DNA of 64,000 nucleotides from Polaromonas sp. SP1 (GCF_003711205.1 NZ_CP031013.1:4443494-4507493), one strand, 5' to 3'; shown: positions 1-9,080, counted from the stretch's first letter. Program-made: numbers and translations. Notes: a model not told the origin generated them from the sequence alone.

Positions 1-1217
1 TCACGACCTCGTTCGTCTTCGAGTCCAGCGACCACGCGGCCAGCCTCTTTAACCTGGAGCGCGCAGGCCACGTCTATTCGCGCATCAGCAACCCCACCAA
101 CGCGGTGCTGGAGCAGCGGGTGTCGGCCCTGGAAGGCGGCATAGGCGCGATTGCCACCGCCAGCGGCCAGGCGGCGCTGCACCTCTCCATCGCCACGCTG
201 ATGGGTGCGGGCTCGCACATCGTGGCCTCGACGGCGCTTTACGGCGGCAGCCAGAACCTGCTGCACTACACGATGCGCCGCTTCGGCATAGACACCACTT
301 TCGTCAAACCCGGCGACCTGGACGGCTGGCGCGCCGCCGTGCGGCCCAACACCAAGCTCTTCTTCGGCGAAACCGTGGGCAACCCCGGGCTGGACGTGCT
401 GGACATCGAAGCGGTCTCCGGCATTGCCCACCAGGCCGGCGTGCCGCTGCTGGTGGACTCCACCCTCACCTCGCCCTGGCTGATCAAGCCTTTTGAGCAC
501 GGCGCCGACCTGGTCTACCACTCGGCCACCAAATTTTTGAGCGGCCACGGCACCGTCATCGGCGGTATCGTGGTGGACGGCGGCAGCTTTGACTGGGAAA
601 AGTCCGGCAAATTCGCTGAGCTGACCGAGGCCTATGACGGCTTTCACAACATGGTCTTCAGCGAGGAAAGCACGGTGGGCGCCTTCCTGCTGCGCGCACG
701 GCGCGAAGGCCTGCGCGACTTTGGCGCCTGCATGAGCCCGCACACCGCCTGGCTGATTTTGCAGGGCATTGAAACCTTGCCGCTGCGCATGGCGCGGCAC
801 ATGGGCAACACTGAAAAGGTGGTGCAGTTCCTGGCCAGCCACCCGCTGGTGGCGCGTGTGGGCCACCCGCTGCTTGAATCGCACAGCAGCCATGCGCTGG
901 CCAAAAAGCTGCTGCCGCGCGGCGCGGGCTCGGTCTTCAGCTTCGACATCAAGGGCAACCGTACGCAGGGCAAGGCTTTTATCGAAGCGCTCAAGGTCTT
1001 CAGCCACCTGGCCAATGTGGGCGATTGCCGCAGCCTGGTGATCCACCCCGCCAGCACCACCCATTTCCGGATGACGGACGAGGCACTGTCGGGCGCCGGC
1101 ATCACCCAGGGCACGATACGCCTGTCGATTGGCCTGGAAGACCCGGACGACCTGATCGACGACCTGAAGCGCGCGCTCAAAGCGGCCGAAAAAGCGGCAG
1201 AAAAAGCGGGGGCCTGA
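1..1217 (+). CDS. O-acetyl/O-succinylhomoserine sulfhydrylase, 5' partial
   Basis: PLP-dependent Cys/Met metabolism enzyme that joins an activated homoserine to sulfide, giving homocysteine for methionine synthesis. The frame is open from base 3, so the gene begins before the window; about 404 residues are visible and only a short N-terminus is missing. Family signatures are SRISNPTN near the start, the substrate-loop stretch ETVGNPGLDV, and SATKFLSGHG, whose lysine is the PLP Schiff-base residue. The C-terminus (VIHPASTTH, then GLEDPDDLIDDL) is typical. A GTG at 105 is internal, not the start. An alpha/beta hydrolase gene follows after 2 bases, suggesting one transcript. The exact acyl donor (acetyl or succinyl) cannot be read from sequence alone; metZ or metY would both fit. 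Confidence 0.93.
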   Translation, partial: TTSFVFESSDHAASLFNLERAGHVYSRISNPTNAVLEQRVSALEGGIGAIATASGQAALHLSIATLMGAGSHIVASTALYGGSQNLLHYTMRRFGIDTTFVKPGDLDGWRAAVRPNTKLFFGETVGNPGLDVLDIEAVSGIAHQAGVPLLVDSTLTSPWLIKPFEHGADLVYHSATKFLSGHGTVIGGIVVDGGSFDWEKSGKFAELTEAYDGFHNMVFSEESTVGAFLLRARREGLRDFGACMSPHTAWLILQGIETLPLRMARHMGNTEKVVQFLASHPLVARVGHPLLESHSSHALAKKLLPRGAGSVFSFDIKGNRTQGKAFIEALKVFSHLANVGDCRSLVIHPASTTHFRMTDEALSGAGITQGTIRLSIGLEDPDDLIDDLKRALKAAEKAAEKAGA

Positions 1218-1219
1218 GC

Positions 1220-2038
1220 ATGTACCTCGACGTCAACGGCCATAAAACCTATTGCTACACCGGCGGCAAACCTTTTGACGCCGCCAAACCCACAGCCGTG
1301 TTTATCCACGGCGTGCTGAACGACCACAGCGTGTGGATTTTGCAAACGCGCTACCTGGCCAACCACGGCTGGAACGTGCTGGCGGTCGACCTGCCCGGGC
1401 ATTGCAAAAGCGAAGGTGAAGCGCCCTCTTCGGTGGAAGAAGCTGCGAACTTTGTCGCCGCACTGTTGGATGCGGCCGGCGTGCAGCGCGCGGCGCTCAT
1501 CGGTCACAGCTGGGGGTCACTGATCGCGCTGGAGGCGGCCTCGCGGCTGAAAGAACGCGTGAGCCACCTGGTGCTGGTGGGCACGGCCTTCCCGATGAAG
1601 GTGTCGCAGGCCTTGCTGGATGCCGCGCTGAACGAACCGATGAAGGCGCTGAACATGGTCAATGTGTTTTCACGCAGCACGCTGGCGCCGCCGCTGGGCG
1701 CCGGCAGCTGGGTGCATGGCGCCAGCATGGCGCTGGGCCGGCGTGTGCTGGCCAGCAATACCCAAGTCAATGTGTTCCACCGCGGCTTCAAGGCCTGCGA
1801 CAGTTATGCCAACGGCGAGACGGCCATCGCCCAGATCACCTGCCCGGTGCTGTTTGTGCTGGGCGCGCAAGACCAGATGACCATGGCCAAAGCCGCGCAA
1901 GGCCTGATCGGCAAGGCCAAAGAGAGCGGCAAAAAAGTCAGCATCGCCAGCCTGCCGGTGGGCCACCACCAGATGAGCGAGACACCCGAGGCGACGCTGT
2001 TTGCCATCCGCGACTTCCTCGCCACGCCGTTGGCCTGA
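1220..2038 (+). CDS. alpha/beta hydrolase
   Basis: A 272-residue cytoplasmic alpha/beta-hydrolase-fold enzyme. Visible landmarks are the oxyanion region FIHGVLNDHSVW, the nucleophile elbow GHSWGS at about residue 95, an acid-bearing strand LFVLGAQDQMT, and the catalytic histidine in PVGHHQMSE near the C-terminus. ATG 1220 starts 2 bases after the preceding stop and matches the natural N-terminus MYLDVNGHKTYC; a longer frame from 1025 lies inside the sulfhydrylase gene and is not used. The gene sits in a tight four-gene set with an acetyl-CoA hydrolase and a P450, so an esterase or thioesterase role in that pathway is possible. The substrate is unknown. Confidence 0.88.
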   Translation: MYLDVNGHKTYCYTGGKPFDAAKPTAVFIHGVLNDHSVWILQTRYLANHGWNVLAVDLPGHCKSEGEAPSSVEEAANFVAALLDAAGVQRAALIGHSWGSLIALEAASRLKERVSHLVLVGTAFPMKVSQALLDAALNEPMKALNMVNVFSRSTLAPPLGAGSWVHGASMALGRRVLASNTQVNVFHRGFKACDSYANGETAIAQITCPVLFVLGAQDQMTMAKAAQGLIGKAKESGKKVSIASLPVGHHQMSETPEATLFAIRDFLATPLA

Positions 2039-2046
2039 CGCAAGGC

Positions 2047-4197
2047 ATGGCAACCCCCCTCGTCATCCCCACACTCGCGCAGGCGGTGGAGCACGTGCTC
2101 ACTGCGATTGACGGCGACATCGTGCTCGGCCTGCCGCTGGGCATCGGCAAGCCCAACCCCTTTGTGAACCTGCTCTACCGCCGCATCAAGGCCACGGGCA
2201 GCGACGCCAACCCGCGGCGCCTGAAGATCATCACCGCGCTGTCGCTGGAAAAGCCCGAGGGCAAAAGCGAGCTGGAGCAAAACTTCCTCACGCCGCTGGT
2301 AGAGCGCGTGTTCAAGGACTACCCCGACCTGGACTATGTGAAAGACCTGCGCGCCGGCGTGCTGCCGCCGCACATCGAGGTCTCGGAGTTTTTCCTCAAG
2401 ACCGGCGACTACCTCGGCAATGAGCGCGCGCAGCAGGCCTACATTGCCACCAACTACACCTTTGTTGCGCGCGACATGGGCCTGCTGGGCGTGAACGTGA
2501 TCGCGCAGGCGGTTGCTGCGCGTGAAGAAGATGGCGAAAAAGGCGGAAAACTCACGCTCTCATTGGGCAGCAACCCCGACGTGACCTTTGAGCTGGCCGA
2601 ACGCCAGGCCGCGCAGGGCAAGCCGCTGCTGAAAGTCGGCGTGGTCAATCGCCAGATGCCCTTCATGCCCAACCACGCGGTGGCGCCTGACGGTTTCTTT
2701 GACGTGGTGGTGACGGACGCCGAAGGCACGCACACCCTCTTCGCACCACCCAACAACAAGGTCGGCACGGCCGACTACGCCATCGGCCTGCACGCCGCCA
2801 GCCTGGTGGCGGACGGCGGCACGCTGCAGATCGGCATTGGCGCGCTGGGCGATGCCATCGCGCAGGCGCTGATCGTGAGGGACAGGGACAACGCGGAGTA
2901 CCGCCGCATCATGGCGGCCCTTTCTCCCAATAGCCTGCAGGGGCGTGAACTGGGCGGTTTTGAGCAGGGCCTGTATGCGTGCTCGGAGATGTTCGTCAAC
3001 GGCATCCTGAAGCTCATCGAAGCGGGGATTGTGCGGCGCGAGGTGTTTGAGGATGTGGCCTTGCAACGCCTGGTCAATGAAGGTCACTTTCCGGACCTGG
3101 CAGTGAATACCGACACGCTCGCAGCATTGATTGATGCGGGTCGGATCAGCGCCACACTCAGCGCGGACGATCTGCAATTCCTGCAACGCTTCGGCGTACT
3201 CAGCCGCAAAGTCCAGCTGTCGCAAGACGGCTCGCTCGACGTGGCCGGCACGCGCATCGACAACCGGCTCGGCGACCCGGCTGTGCGTGCTGCCTTGCAA
3301 AACGCTGGCGGGCTGGGTGGGCGACTCACCGGCGGCGTAATCCTGCACGGCGGCTTCTTCCTCGGCCCCACTGATTTTTACGGGCACCTGCGCGCCATGC
3401 CGCCCGAGGCGCTGGCCAAAATCGACATGACGCGCATTGACTTCATCAACCAGCTCCAGGGCCAGAGCCGCCTCAAGCAGGCGCAGCGCACCCAGGGCCG
3501 CTTCATGAACACGACCATGATGGTCACGCTGCTGGGGGCCGCGGTGTCGGATGGTTTGGAGTCGGGCCAGGTGGTGTCGGGCGTCGGCGGTCAATACAAC
3601 TTTGTCGCCATGGCGCACGCGCTGCCCGGTGCGCGCTCCATCCTCATGCTGCGCTCCACCTACGACCACAAGGACGGCGTGCGCAGCACCCTGGTGTGGA
3701 ACTACGCGTATGAAACCATCCCGCGCCACCTGCGCGATATGGTCATCACCGAATACGGCGTGGCCGACCTGCGCGCGCAGCCTGACGGCGAAGTCGTCAA
3801 ACGCCTGATCGCGATTGCCGACTCGCGCTTTCAGGACGACCTGGTGGCGAAGGCCAAAGCCGCCGGCAAGCTGAGCGCGGACTACGAAGTACCCGAACAG
3901 CATCGCCAGAACCTGCCCGAAGTGCTGCGCGCGCAGCTACAGCCATGGAATGCATCCGCGCTGTTGCCCGACTTCCCTTTCGGCACCGACCTGACGGCCG
4001 ACGAGTTGCGCATCGTGGGCGCGCTGCGGCAGATGCAGCACGCCAGCCAGCACCCGGCGGAGCTGGTGGCCATGCTGGTCAAAAGCCTGTTGGCTGACCG
4101 CGAAGCGCCACCCGCCTATTTGCAGCGTCTGGGCCTGGACGACGCCACGAGCCTGCGCAAAATCCTGATGCGCAAACTGTTTGCCGGCAATCTTTAA
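2047..4197 (+). CDS. acetyl-CoA hydrolase/transferase family protein
   Basis: A 716-residue enzyme of the acetyl-CoA hydrolase/CoA-transferase family, which cleaves or transfers CoA thioesters through a glutamyl-CoA intermediate. The N-terminal half has the family fold (GDIVLGLPLGIGKPNPFVN at the start, then GGTLQIGIGALGDAIAQAL). The C-terminal half holds the conserved hydrolase C domain (VVSGVGGQYNFVAMAHAL, then RSTLVWNYAYETIPRHLRD, then EYGVADLR). It is longer than the roughly 500-residue enzymes of this family, having extra sequence in the middle and a C-terminal tail of about 100 residues. It starts 8 bases after the hydrolase stop and ends 16 bases before the P450 start, so all four genes probably share a transcript. 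Confidence 0.88.
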   Translation: MATPLVIPTLAQAVEHVLTAIDGDIVLGLPLGIGKPNPFVNLLYRRIKATGSDANPRRLKIITALSLEKPEGKSELEQNFLTPLVERVFKDYPDLDYVKDLRAGVLPPHIEVSEFFLKTGDYLGNERAQQAYIATNYTFVARDMGLLGVNVIAQAVAAREEDGEKGGKLTLSLGSNPDVTFELAERQAAQGKPLLKVGVVNRQMPFMPNHAVAPDGFFDVVVTDAEGTHTLFAPPNNKVGTADYAIGLHAASLVADGGTLQIGIGALGDAIAQALIVRDRDNAEYRRIMAALSPNSLQGRELGGFEQGLYACSEMFVNGILKLIEAGIVRREVFEDVALQRLVNEGHFPDLAVNTDTLAALIDAGRISATLSADDLQFLQRFGVLSRKVQLSQDGSLDVAGTRIDNRLGDPAVRAALQNAGGLGGRLTGGVILHGGFFLGPTDFYGHLRAMPPEALAKIDMTRIDFINQLQGQSRLKQAQRTQGRFMNTTMMVTLLGAAVSDGLESGQVVSGVGGQYNFVAMAHALPGARSILMLRSTYDHKDGVRSTLVWNYAYETIPRHLRDMVITEYGVADLRAQPDGEVVKRLIAIADSRFQDDLVAKAKAAGKLSADYEVPEQHRQNLPEVLRAQLQPWNASALLPDFPFGTDLTADELRIVGALRQMQHASQHPAELVAMLVKSLLADREAPPAYLQRLGLDDATSLRKILMRKLFAGNL

Positions 4198-4213
4198 CGA
4201 GCTGAGCCACACC

Positions 4214-5506
4214 ATGACCGACGCATTGCCCTTTGCCATCACCCCGGCGATGCCCGCCGCCCGCGCAATGGAGATCGCGGCGGGCTTTGACTTGCGCGCC
4301 CTGCCCGTGGACTTCTACGCCAACCCTTATCCGGTGTACGCCGCGCTGCGCGAGAACGAGCCGATACGCCGCATGCCCGACGGTTCGTTTTTCCTCACGC
4401 GGCACGCCGACGCCGTGGCGGTGTACCGCGACGCGCAAACCTTCAGCTCCGACAAGAAAGTGGAGTTCGAGCCCAAGTACGGCGCGGGCTCGGCGCTGTT
4501 TGAACATCACACCACCAGCCTGGTGTTTAACGACCCGCCGCTGCACACGCGGGTGCGCAAGCTGATCATGGGCGCGCTGACGCGGCGCGCGATTGCCGAC
4601 ATGGAGCCTGGCCTCGTCATGCTGGTCGACAGCCTGCTGGACGCCGTGGAAGCCAAAGGCGGCGGCGACCTGATTGAAGACTTCGCCTCGGCGATTCCGG
4701 TCGAGATCATCGGCAACCTGCTGGGCGTGCCGCATGCCGACCGGGGGCCACTGCGCGCCTGGTCGCTGGCGATTCTGGGTGCGCTGGAGCCCAAGCTCAC
4801 ACCCGAGCAGGAGGCCCTGGGCAACCAAAGCGTGCGCGACTTCACCGGCTACCTCAAAGACCTGGTGGCCGACAGGCGAAAACACCCCGGCGACCCCGAG
4901 CACGATGTGCTGACGCGGCTGATACAGGGCGAAACTGCGGGCGAGAAGCTGAACGAAACCGAGCTGCTGCAAAACTGCGTGTTCATCCTCAACGCCGGCC
5001 ATGAAACCACCACCAACCTGATCGGCAACGCGCTGGTGCTGCTGCAGGAATGGCCGGATGCGAAACGGCATTTGCTATCAAAAGTAGAGCAGCAACCCAA
5101 TGCAGTTATTGGGCCGGAGGCCGATTTGACTGTCGAAATTGACGAGTTCCTGCGCTTTGAGCCGTCCAACCAGCTGAGCAACCGGCGCGCGCTCAAGGCC
5201 TGCCAGGTGGGCGGCGTGGATCTGCCCGAAGGCGCACTGCTGACGCTTTGCATAGGCGCGGCCAACCGCGACCCGGCGCAGTTTGCCAACCCCGAAACGC
5301 TGGACCTGACACGCGCAGACAACCGCCACCTGGCGTTTGGCTTCGGCATTCACCAGTGCGCCGGGCTCAGCCTGGCGCGCCTGGAAGGCCGGATTGCCGT
5401 GGGGCGTTTTGTGCAGCGATTCCCGGATTACCGCCTGACGGCCAGCCCCACGCGCGGCGGGCGTGCGCGCTTCAGGGGTTTCCTGAAGGCGCCGTTTGCC
5501 GTCTAG
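4214..5506 (+). CDS. cytochrome P450
   Basis: A soluble bacterial cytochrome P450 of 430 residues, a haem monooxygenase of unknown substrate. Visible are the I-helix oxygen-activation motif AGHETTT at about residue 261, the K-helix ExxR as EFLRFE, and the haem loop FGFGIHQCAGL with the ligand cysteine near residue 382. ATG 4214 is chosen over an upstream in-frame codon at 4181, which would overlap the preceding gene. No ferredoxin or reductase gene is adjacent. The stretch just before EIDEFLR (KRHLLSKVEQQPNAVIGPEADLT) is encoded by a dispersed two-hairpin repeat (5074-5128) and lengthens the loop before the K helix compared with typical family members. Confidence 0.95.
   Translation: MTDALPFAITPAMPAARAMEIAAGFDLRALPVDFYANPYPVYAALRENEPIRRMPDGSFFLTRHADAVAVYRDAQTFSSDKKVEFEPKYGAGSALFEHHTTSLVFNDPPLHTRVRKLIMGALTRRAIADMEPGLVMLVDSLLDAVEAKGGGDLIEDFASAIPVEIIGNLLGVPHADRGPLRAWSLAILGALEPKLTPEQEALGNQSVRDFTGYLKDLVADRRKHPGDPEHDVLTRLIQGETAGEKLNETELLQNCVFILNAGHETTTNLIGNALVLLQEWPDAKRHLLSKVEQQPNAVIGPEADLTVEIDEFLRFEPSNQLSNRRALKACQVGGVDLPEGALLTLCIGAANRDPAQFANPETLDLTRADNRHLAFGFGIHQCAGLSLARLEGRIAVGRFVQRFPDYRLTASPTRGGRARFRGFLKAPFAV
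5074..5128 (+). repeat. two-hairpin dispersed repeat inside the P450 gene
   Basis: First hairpin: 17 bp GCTAT-N7-AGAGC (5074-5090), one mismatch from the GCTAT-N7-ATAGC consensus seen elsewhere in the window. Second hairpin: CCCAA...TTGGG (5096-5113), followed by GGAGGCCGATTTG, which also follows the copy at 26104. It lies in frame within the coding sequence. Confidence 0.7.
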
Positions 5507-5507
5507 A

Positions 5508-5912
5508 TCAGACGGATTTGATCCAGTGCTGCGGCGCCGCGTGCAAGGCGTGCAGCAGCGCCTGCATCGACGGCAAATGCGGCGTAGCCGCACCAGGCCG
5601 GGCCAGCGAATCGAGTAGGCGCGACAGCGTTTGCGCATGCGGTGTGAGCGGCCCCAGGAAACGCGTGCCGGCCGCATCGGCGACCAGCAGCGTCGGGAAA
5701 GTCTCCACCTCGATATCACCGACCAGGTCGGCCTGGTCTTCAATGTCCAGCCAGGCAAAGCGGCTGGCCGGGTAGCGCGTGGCCATCTCCTCAAACACCA
5801 GGCGGTAGTCGCGGCACAGGCCGCACCAGTCGGCGCACAGGCAGATGACCCAGTTCACCGGGAGATCAGGTGCGCTGGAGGGTGCCGTTTCCGGCGGTGA
5901 GATGAGGGACAT
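5508..5912 (-). CDS. thioredoxin family protein
   Basis: A 134-residue thioredoxin-fold protein. The redox site is WCGLC (context CADWCGLCR) near residue 30, and the cis-proline loop is FPTLLV. The protein is longer than classical thioredoxin (about 108 residues), with an extra Pro/Ala-rich start and a C-terminal helical extension. No signal peptide is obvious, so it is probably cytoplasmic. It is convergent with the P450 gene (1 base between stops) and divergent from the Mpo1-like gene. A disulfide reductase role is likely; its partner is unknown. Confidence 0.88.
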   Translation of the reverse strand: MSLISPPETAPSSAPDLPVNWVICLCADWCGLCRDYRLVFEEMATRYPASRFAWLDIEDQADLVGDIEVETFPTLLVADAAGTRFLGPLTPHAQTLSRLLDSLARPGAATPHLPSMQALLHALHAAPQHWIKSV

Positions 5913-6019
5913 GCGGAGCGTCGCCGGTTTGACATCCGGGGGGAGACAAGGGATTGACTATTATGTCGGCCGCCGCAAAATGGGGAGCGACACGGGGCTA
6001 TCCCGGCAGGAGACAAACG

Positions 6020-6394
6020 ATGAATGCATCAGAAGCATCGCCCCAGGCGGGCCCCACCAATGCCCCGATCGCCCCGGTCGATCCGCGAAGCTTTGACTCC
6101 TTCGCCAGCTTCTACCCCTTCTATCTCGGCGAACACCGCAACCCCATTTGCCGGCGCATGCATTTTGTGGGCTCCACGCTCACGTTGCTGTGCCTGGCGG
6201 CCTTGGTCATCACGCGCAACCCATGGTGGTTGCTGGCGGGCCTGCTGTGCGGCTACGGCTTTGCCTGGATAGGGCACTTCGGCTTTGAGAAGAACAAGCC
6301 CGCCTCGTTCAAACGCCCGCTTTACAGCTTTATGGGTGACTGGGTGATGTACCGCGACATGTGGACCCAGGCCTTTCGCAAGGCCAAAGACTAG
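6020..6394 (+). CDS. Mpo1-like/DUF962 membrane protein
   Basis: A 124-residue protein of the DUF962/Mpo1-like family. The signature runs FASFYPFYLGEHRNPICRRMHFVGS, then two hydrophobic segments (LTLLCLAALVI and WWLLAGLLCGYGFAW), then IGHFGFEKNKPASFKRPLYSFMGDW. In yeast the family's Mpo1 is a dioxygenase acting on 2-hydroxy fatty acids, and the conserved histidines here fit metal binding; bacterial function is inferred only. ATG 6020 is preferred because AGGAG lies 7 bases upstream; the frame opens earlier at 5954 without such a site. Confidence 0.85.
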   Translation: MNASEASPQAGPTNAPIAPVDPRSFDSFASFYPFYLGEHRNPICRRMHFVGSTLTLLCLAALVITRNPWWLLAGLLCGYGFAWIGHFGFEKNKPASFKRPLYSFMGDWVMYRDMWTQAFRKAKD

Positions 6395-6404
6395 GCCGCA
6401 CGGG

Positions 6405-6659
6405 CTACCAGGCTTGCTGGGGTTCGAACGCTGAAGCCTTCAGCGCCTTGAGGCAGGCAGCGCCGGCATCCATCGCGGCTTCATGCGTCGGGTAAGGGTG
6501 GTCCGACGCTTCCACGCGCTGGTCGGCAGTGTGCTCGTCGGCCGACAGGCGGGTGACGACCCAGTAAAAAAGCCCGACAGAAGGTTCTTTGACACGTACG
6601 GCCAGCGGCCCGGGCGCTGTGGGAGTGACGGGCCCGATGGAAGGCGGCAGCTTGCTCAT
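6405..6659 (-). CDS. hypothetical protein (84 aa)
   Basis: A small soluble protein with a Pro-rich start, then KEPSVGLFYWVVTRL and YPTHEAAMDAGAACLKAL, a pattern of short beta strands followed by a helix as in small RNA-binding-like or DUF domains. I do not recognise the family. Its ATG overlaps the stop of the DUF3606-like gene upstream by four bases (ATGA), so the two are translationally coupled and probably co-functional. Confidence 0.65.
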   Translation of the reverse strand: MSKLPPSIGPVTPTAPGPLAVRVKEPSVGLFYWVVTRLSADEHTADQRVEASDHPYPTHEAAMDAGAACLKALKASAFEPQQAW

Positions 6660-6853
6660 AAAACCCGGCCCAGTTCGTTGCTGACGTCCTTGACCGAGGG
6701 GCCGACTTCGGCCACCGCCACACGCAACTCCAGCTCGCTGCAGTCCAGCGCCGAGACCCAGTATTTCAGGGACTCCTCTTCGTTGACGTTGATAGGTTGG
6801 TTGTTCAGGGGTGCGTCAGCAGTCGCTGCGGCAGGGTGGGACGGTGATGTCAC
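6656..6853 (-). CDS. DUF3606-like small protein
   Basis: A 65-residue protein whose second half (INVNEEESLKYWVSAL, then LELRVAVAEVGPSVKDV) resembles DUF3606: a helix containing YW, then a helix that discriminates by residue spacing rather than catalysis. GTG 6853 is chosen because GGAG lies 7 bases upstream and because the longer frame to 7027 has a non-biological N-terminus. Translationally coupled to the next gene. Function unknown. Confidence 0.6.
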   Translation of the reverse strand: MTSPSHPAAATADAPLNNQPINVNEEESLKYWVSALDCSELELRVAVAEVGPSVKDVSNELGRVL

Positions 6854-7095
6854 GATTTTCTCCGGCAGGTAGTGAATGGATGGAGCAAATAGTGCCGCGA
6901 TCATCACGCCCGCCTTGTAAGAATCGAACCCGCGTTTTGCCATCCTGGCCTGAAAAAAGCAACGAAACGTGCAGTGAGGTGACGATGTGCGCGCGCATGT
7001 ATGAATGCGTGTGAACAAGGCGGGCACGCTTACACGTTCGCCTTATCACTTCACCTTATGAACTTCTGATGCTGCGCGGCCTGCGGCAGCGGTCC

Positions 7096-7254
7096 TCAGG
7101 CCTGTTTTTTCTGCGCGGGGCGCCGGGTTTGCGCTCCAGCGGCGGGCTTGGCTGGCGTGCGCGATGCGCGTTGATCCTGCTTCTCGACGTAGCTTTTATA
7201 GAGCTTGGCGGCCAGGCCGGACGTGATGGCAAACACGATTAGTTTTTTCAGCAT
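7096..7254 (-). CDS. small membrane-anchored basic protein (52 aa)
   Basis: A 52-residue protein: MLKKLIVFAITSGLAAKLYKSYVEK forms one N-terminal hydrophobic helix, followed by a Lys/Arg/Ala/Pro-rich tail (TPAKPAAGAQTRRPAQKKQA). ATG 7254 has GGAGA 7 bases upstream, which decides against the longer frame starting at 7335. Probably inner-membrane anchored with a basic cytoplasmic tail. No family recognised. Confidence 0.6.
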   Translation of the reverse strand: MLKKLIVFAITSGLAAKLYKSYVEKQDQRASRTPAKPAAGAQTRRPAQKKQA

Positions 7255-7424
7255 GAATCTCTCCAAGGGTTCAGTCACGGGCGGGTGCGAAGAAACGAGA
7301 TCAAAGCCCCGGGCCGGTCCCAGCTGGCCAGCCAAAAATCATCGTAAAGAGAGCAGCAGCGTTTGCAGGTACGCCGGGGCCGCCCGTGCGTGTGCGGCCT
7401 GTCTGACTAGGGACGGGCGACGTG

Positions 7425-7661
7425 TTAAGCGGCAGACTCGCCGTCGACACGAATCCCGAGCTGCTTGGCCTTGACGTGAAACTCGACGGCCTCGCTCCAC
7501 TGCGCGAAGTCTTCGTTGGTGGGCGCCGGGCCTTTGCCGGTCTGGTAAGCCCACATCTTGGCCGTCAGCGCTTCGTAGATCTCGCGGGCGTCGTGCTGCG
7601 CCTGCCGCTCCTGGGCGATGGCGCCGTCAAGCTTTTCCCGGACATTTGTCTTTTTTGGCAT
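7425..7661 (-). CDS. hypothetical helical protein (78 aa)
   Basis: A small, mostly helical, charged soluble protein starting MPKKTNVREKLDGAIAQE and ending IRVDGESAA; it contains EIYEALTAKMWAYQTGKGP in the middle. ATG 7661 gives this compact product; the frame continues to 7757 but the extra residues look unlike a protein start. No catalytic motif or recognised family. It lies alone between a small membrane protein and the YihY gene, all on the minus strand. Confidence 0.6.
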   Translation of the reverse strand: MPKKTNVREKLDGAIAQERQAQHDAREIYEALTAKMWAYQTGKGPAPTNEDFAQWSEAVEFHVKAKQLGIRVDGESAA

Positions 7662-7800
7662 CTCGTGTGCAATGAAACAGGAAATGGAAGGTATCGGGGA
7701 TGTGAGGCCGGTATTATTTTTTTCCAGGACGGTGATGGCAACAATATCCCCCATCACATATCGGTTTTTTGCCCCGGCGCTAAATCGATTGCTCTTCTTT

Positions 7801-9027
7801 TTATAGCGCGTCGCGCAAGCGTATGGCGGGCCAGCGGGCTTTTTCCCATAAATTTTGCACCGACTCCGCCTTGTCGAGCAGCAGGATGCCCATCAGCGGC
7901 TCCAGCGGTGTGGCGTCCGGGTCTGCCAGCAGCAGGTAGCGGGCCTCCTGCTCGCCTTCGGCTTCATTGAGCTGCCCGACCCAATCCAGCGCCACCAAGG
8001 TCTCCAGCACCGGCTCCAGCTGCAGGCCGTCCACCTGCAGACGCACCGCCAGCTGCGAGGCGGTGAGGCCGCGGCCCGGTGTGGCCAGCGCTTTGTGCAA
8101 CTGCTGCAAAACCTCAATCGACAGCTGGAAGTACCAGCCGTGCGCACTGCCCCGGCGCGCCACGCCGGCCAGCAGGCTGGGCAGGTAGGCGGCAATCACC
8201 GCGCCCATCAGCACGATGACCCAGGAGACATAAATCCACACCAGCAGAATCGGCAAGGTGGCAAAAGCGCCGTACACCATCGAATACGTGGGCACCGCGC
8301 CCAGGTAGAGGCTGAGCATGCGTTTGGCCACCTCGATACCCGCGGCGACAAAAAGCCCGCCGGACCACGCATGCGACCATTTCACATGGGTGTTGGGCAC
8401 ATAGCGGTACAGCGCCGCCATGCCCCCGGCGACGATGAAAAACTGGAAGACGCTGAGCAGAAACCGCAAGCTGGCCGGCAAGGCGCCCACCAGCCCGCCG
8501 GAGGCCGACAGCACATACGACGTGACCGCCAGGCTGGCCGCCAGCAGCAAGGGGCCCAGCGTGATGGCCGCCCAGTAAATCAGCACGCGCTGCGTGAGCG
8601 GCCGCGCCTTCTTGACGCGCCAGATGCCGTTGAGCGTGCGGTCTATGGTGAGGATCAACGCAATCGCCGTAACCAGCAGCACGGCCAGGCCGGCAATGCC
8701 CAGCTTGTTGGCCTGGCGGCTGAACTGCGTGAGGTAGCCCAGCACCTGGCGGGCGATGTTGTCGGGGATCAGGCTCTGGATCAGCCAGGCCTGCAGCGCG
8801 CCCTGCAGCTTCGCGAACATCGGGAAGGCCGTGAAAATGGCCAGCGCCACGGTGAAAAACGGCACCAGCGCGATCGAAGTGGTGAAGGTCAGGCTGCTGG
8901 CGGTCAGGCCCATGTGGTCTTCCCGGAACCGGTCGCGCAGCGTGAGCGCGGTGTGGCGCCACGGGAACCGGGACAGGCCCTCCAGAAGGTCCTGCAGATA
9001 TTGCTGAAATTTCATCCCCGGTATCAT
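7801..9027 (-). CDS. YihY/virulence factor BrkB family inner-membrane protein
   Basis: A 408-residue polytopic membrane protein of the YihY/BrkB family. After a short cytoplasmic start comes DHMGLTASSLTFTTSIALVPFF, the family signature, then about six hydrophobic segments (for example LAVLLVTAIALILTI, AAITLGPLLLAASLAV and LPILLVWIYVSWVIVLMGAVI). A C-terminal soluble region of about 130 residues follows, resembling a winged helix (GLTASQLAVRLQVDGLQLEPVLETLVAL). Family members were once called RNase BN, but that assignment is outdated. ATG 9027 has AGGGG upstream; ATG 9015 is the alternative. The gene is divergent from the DUF2069 gene with about 50 bases between starts. Confidence 0.88.
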   Translation of the reverse strand: MIPGMKFQQYLQDLLEGLSRFPWRHTALTLRDRFREDHMGLTASSLTFTTSIALVPFFTVALAIFTAFPMFAKLQGALQAWLIQSLIPDNIARQVLGYLTQFSRQANKLGIAGLAVLLVTAIALILTIDRTLNGIWRVKKARPLTQRVLIYWAAITLGPLLLAASLAVTSYVLSASGGLVGALPASLRFLLSVFQFFIVAGGMAALYRYVPNTHVKWSHAWSGGLFVAAGIEVAKRMLSLYLGAVPTYSMVYGAFATLPILLVWIYVSWVIVLMGAVIAAYLPSLLAGVARRGSAHGWYFQLSIEVLQQLHKALATPGRGLTASQLAVRLQVDGLQLEPVLETLVALDWVGQLNEAEGEQEARYLLLADPDATPLEPLMGILLLDKAESVQNLWEKARWPAIRLRDAL

Positions 9028-9080
9028 GCCACCGACACCCCTGGAACCTGCCTCGGGATTCCGGCAGATATCCAATCGAT

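Noticed and set aside
6905..6960. GGTTCGATTC-like stretch on the minus strand resembling a tRNA T-arm
   Set aside because: No matching stem, anticodon arm or acceptor stem can be built around it.
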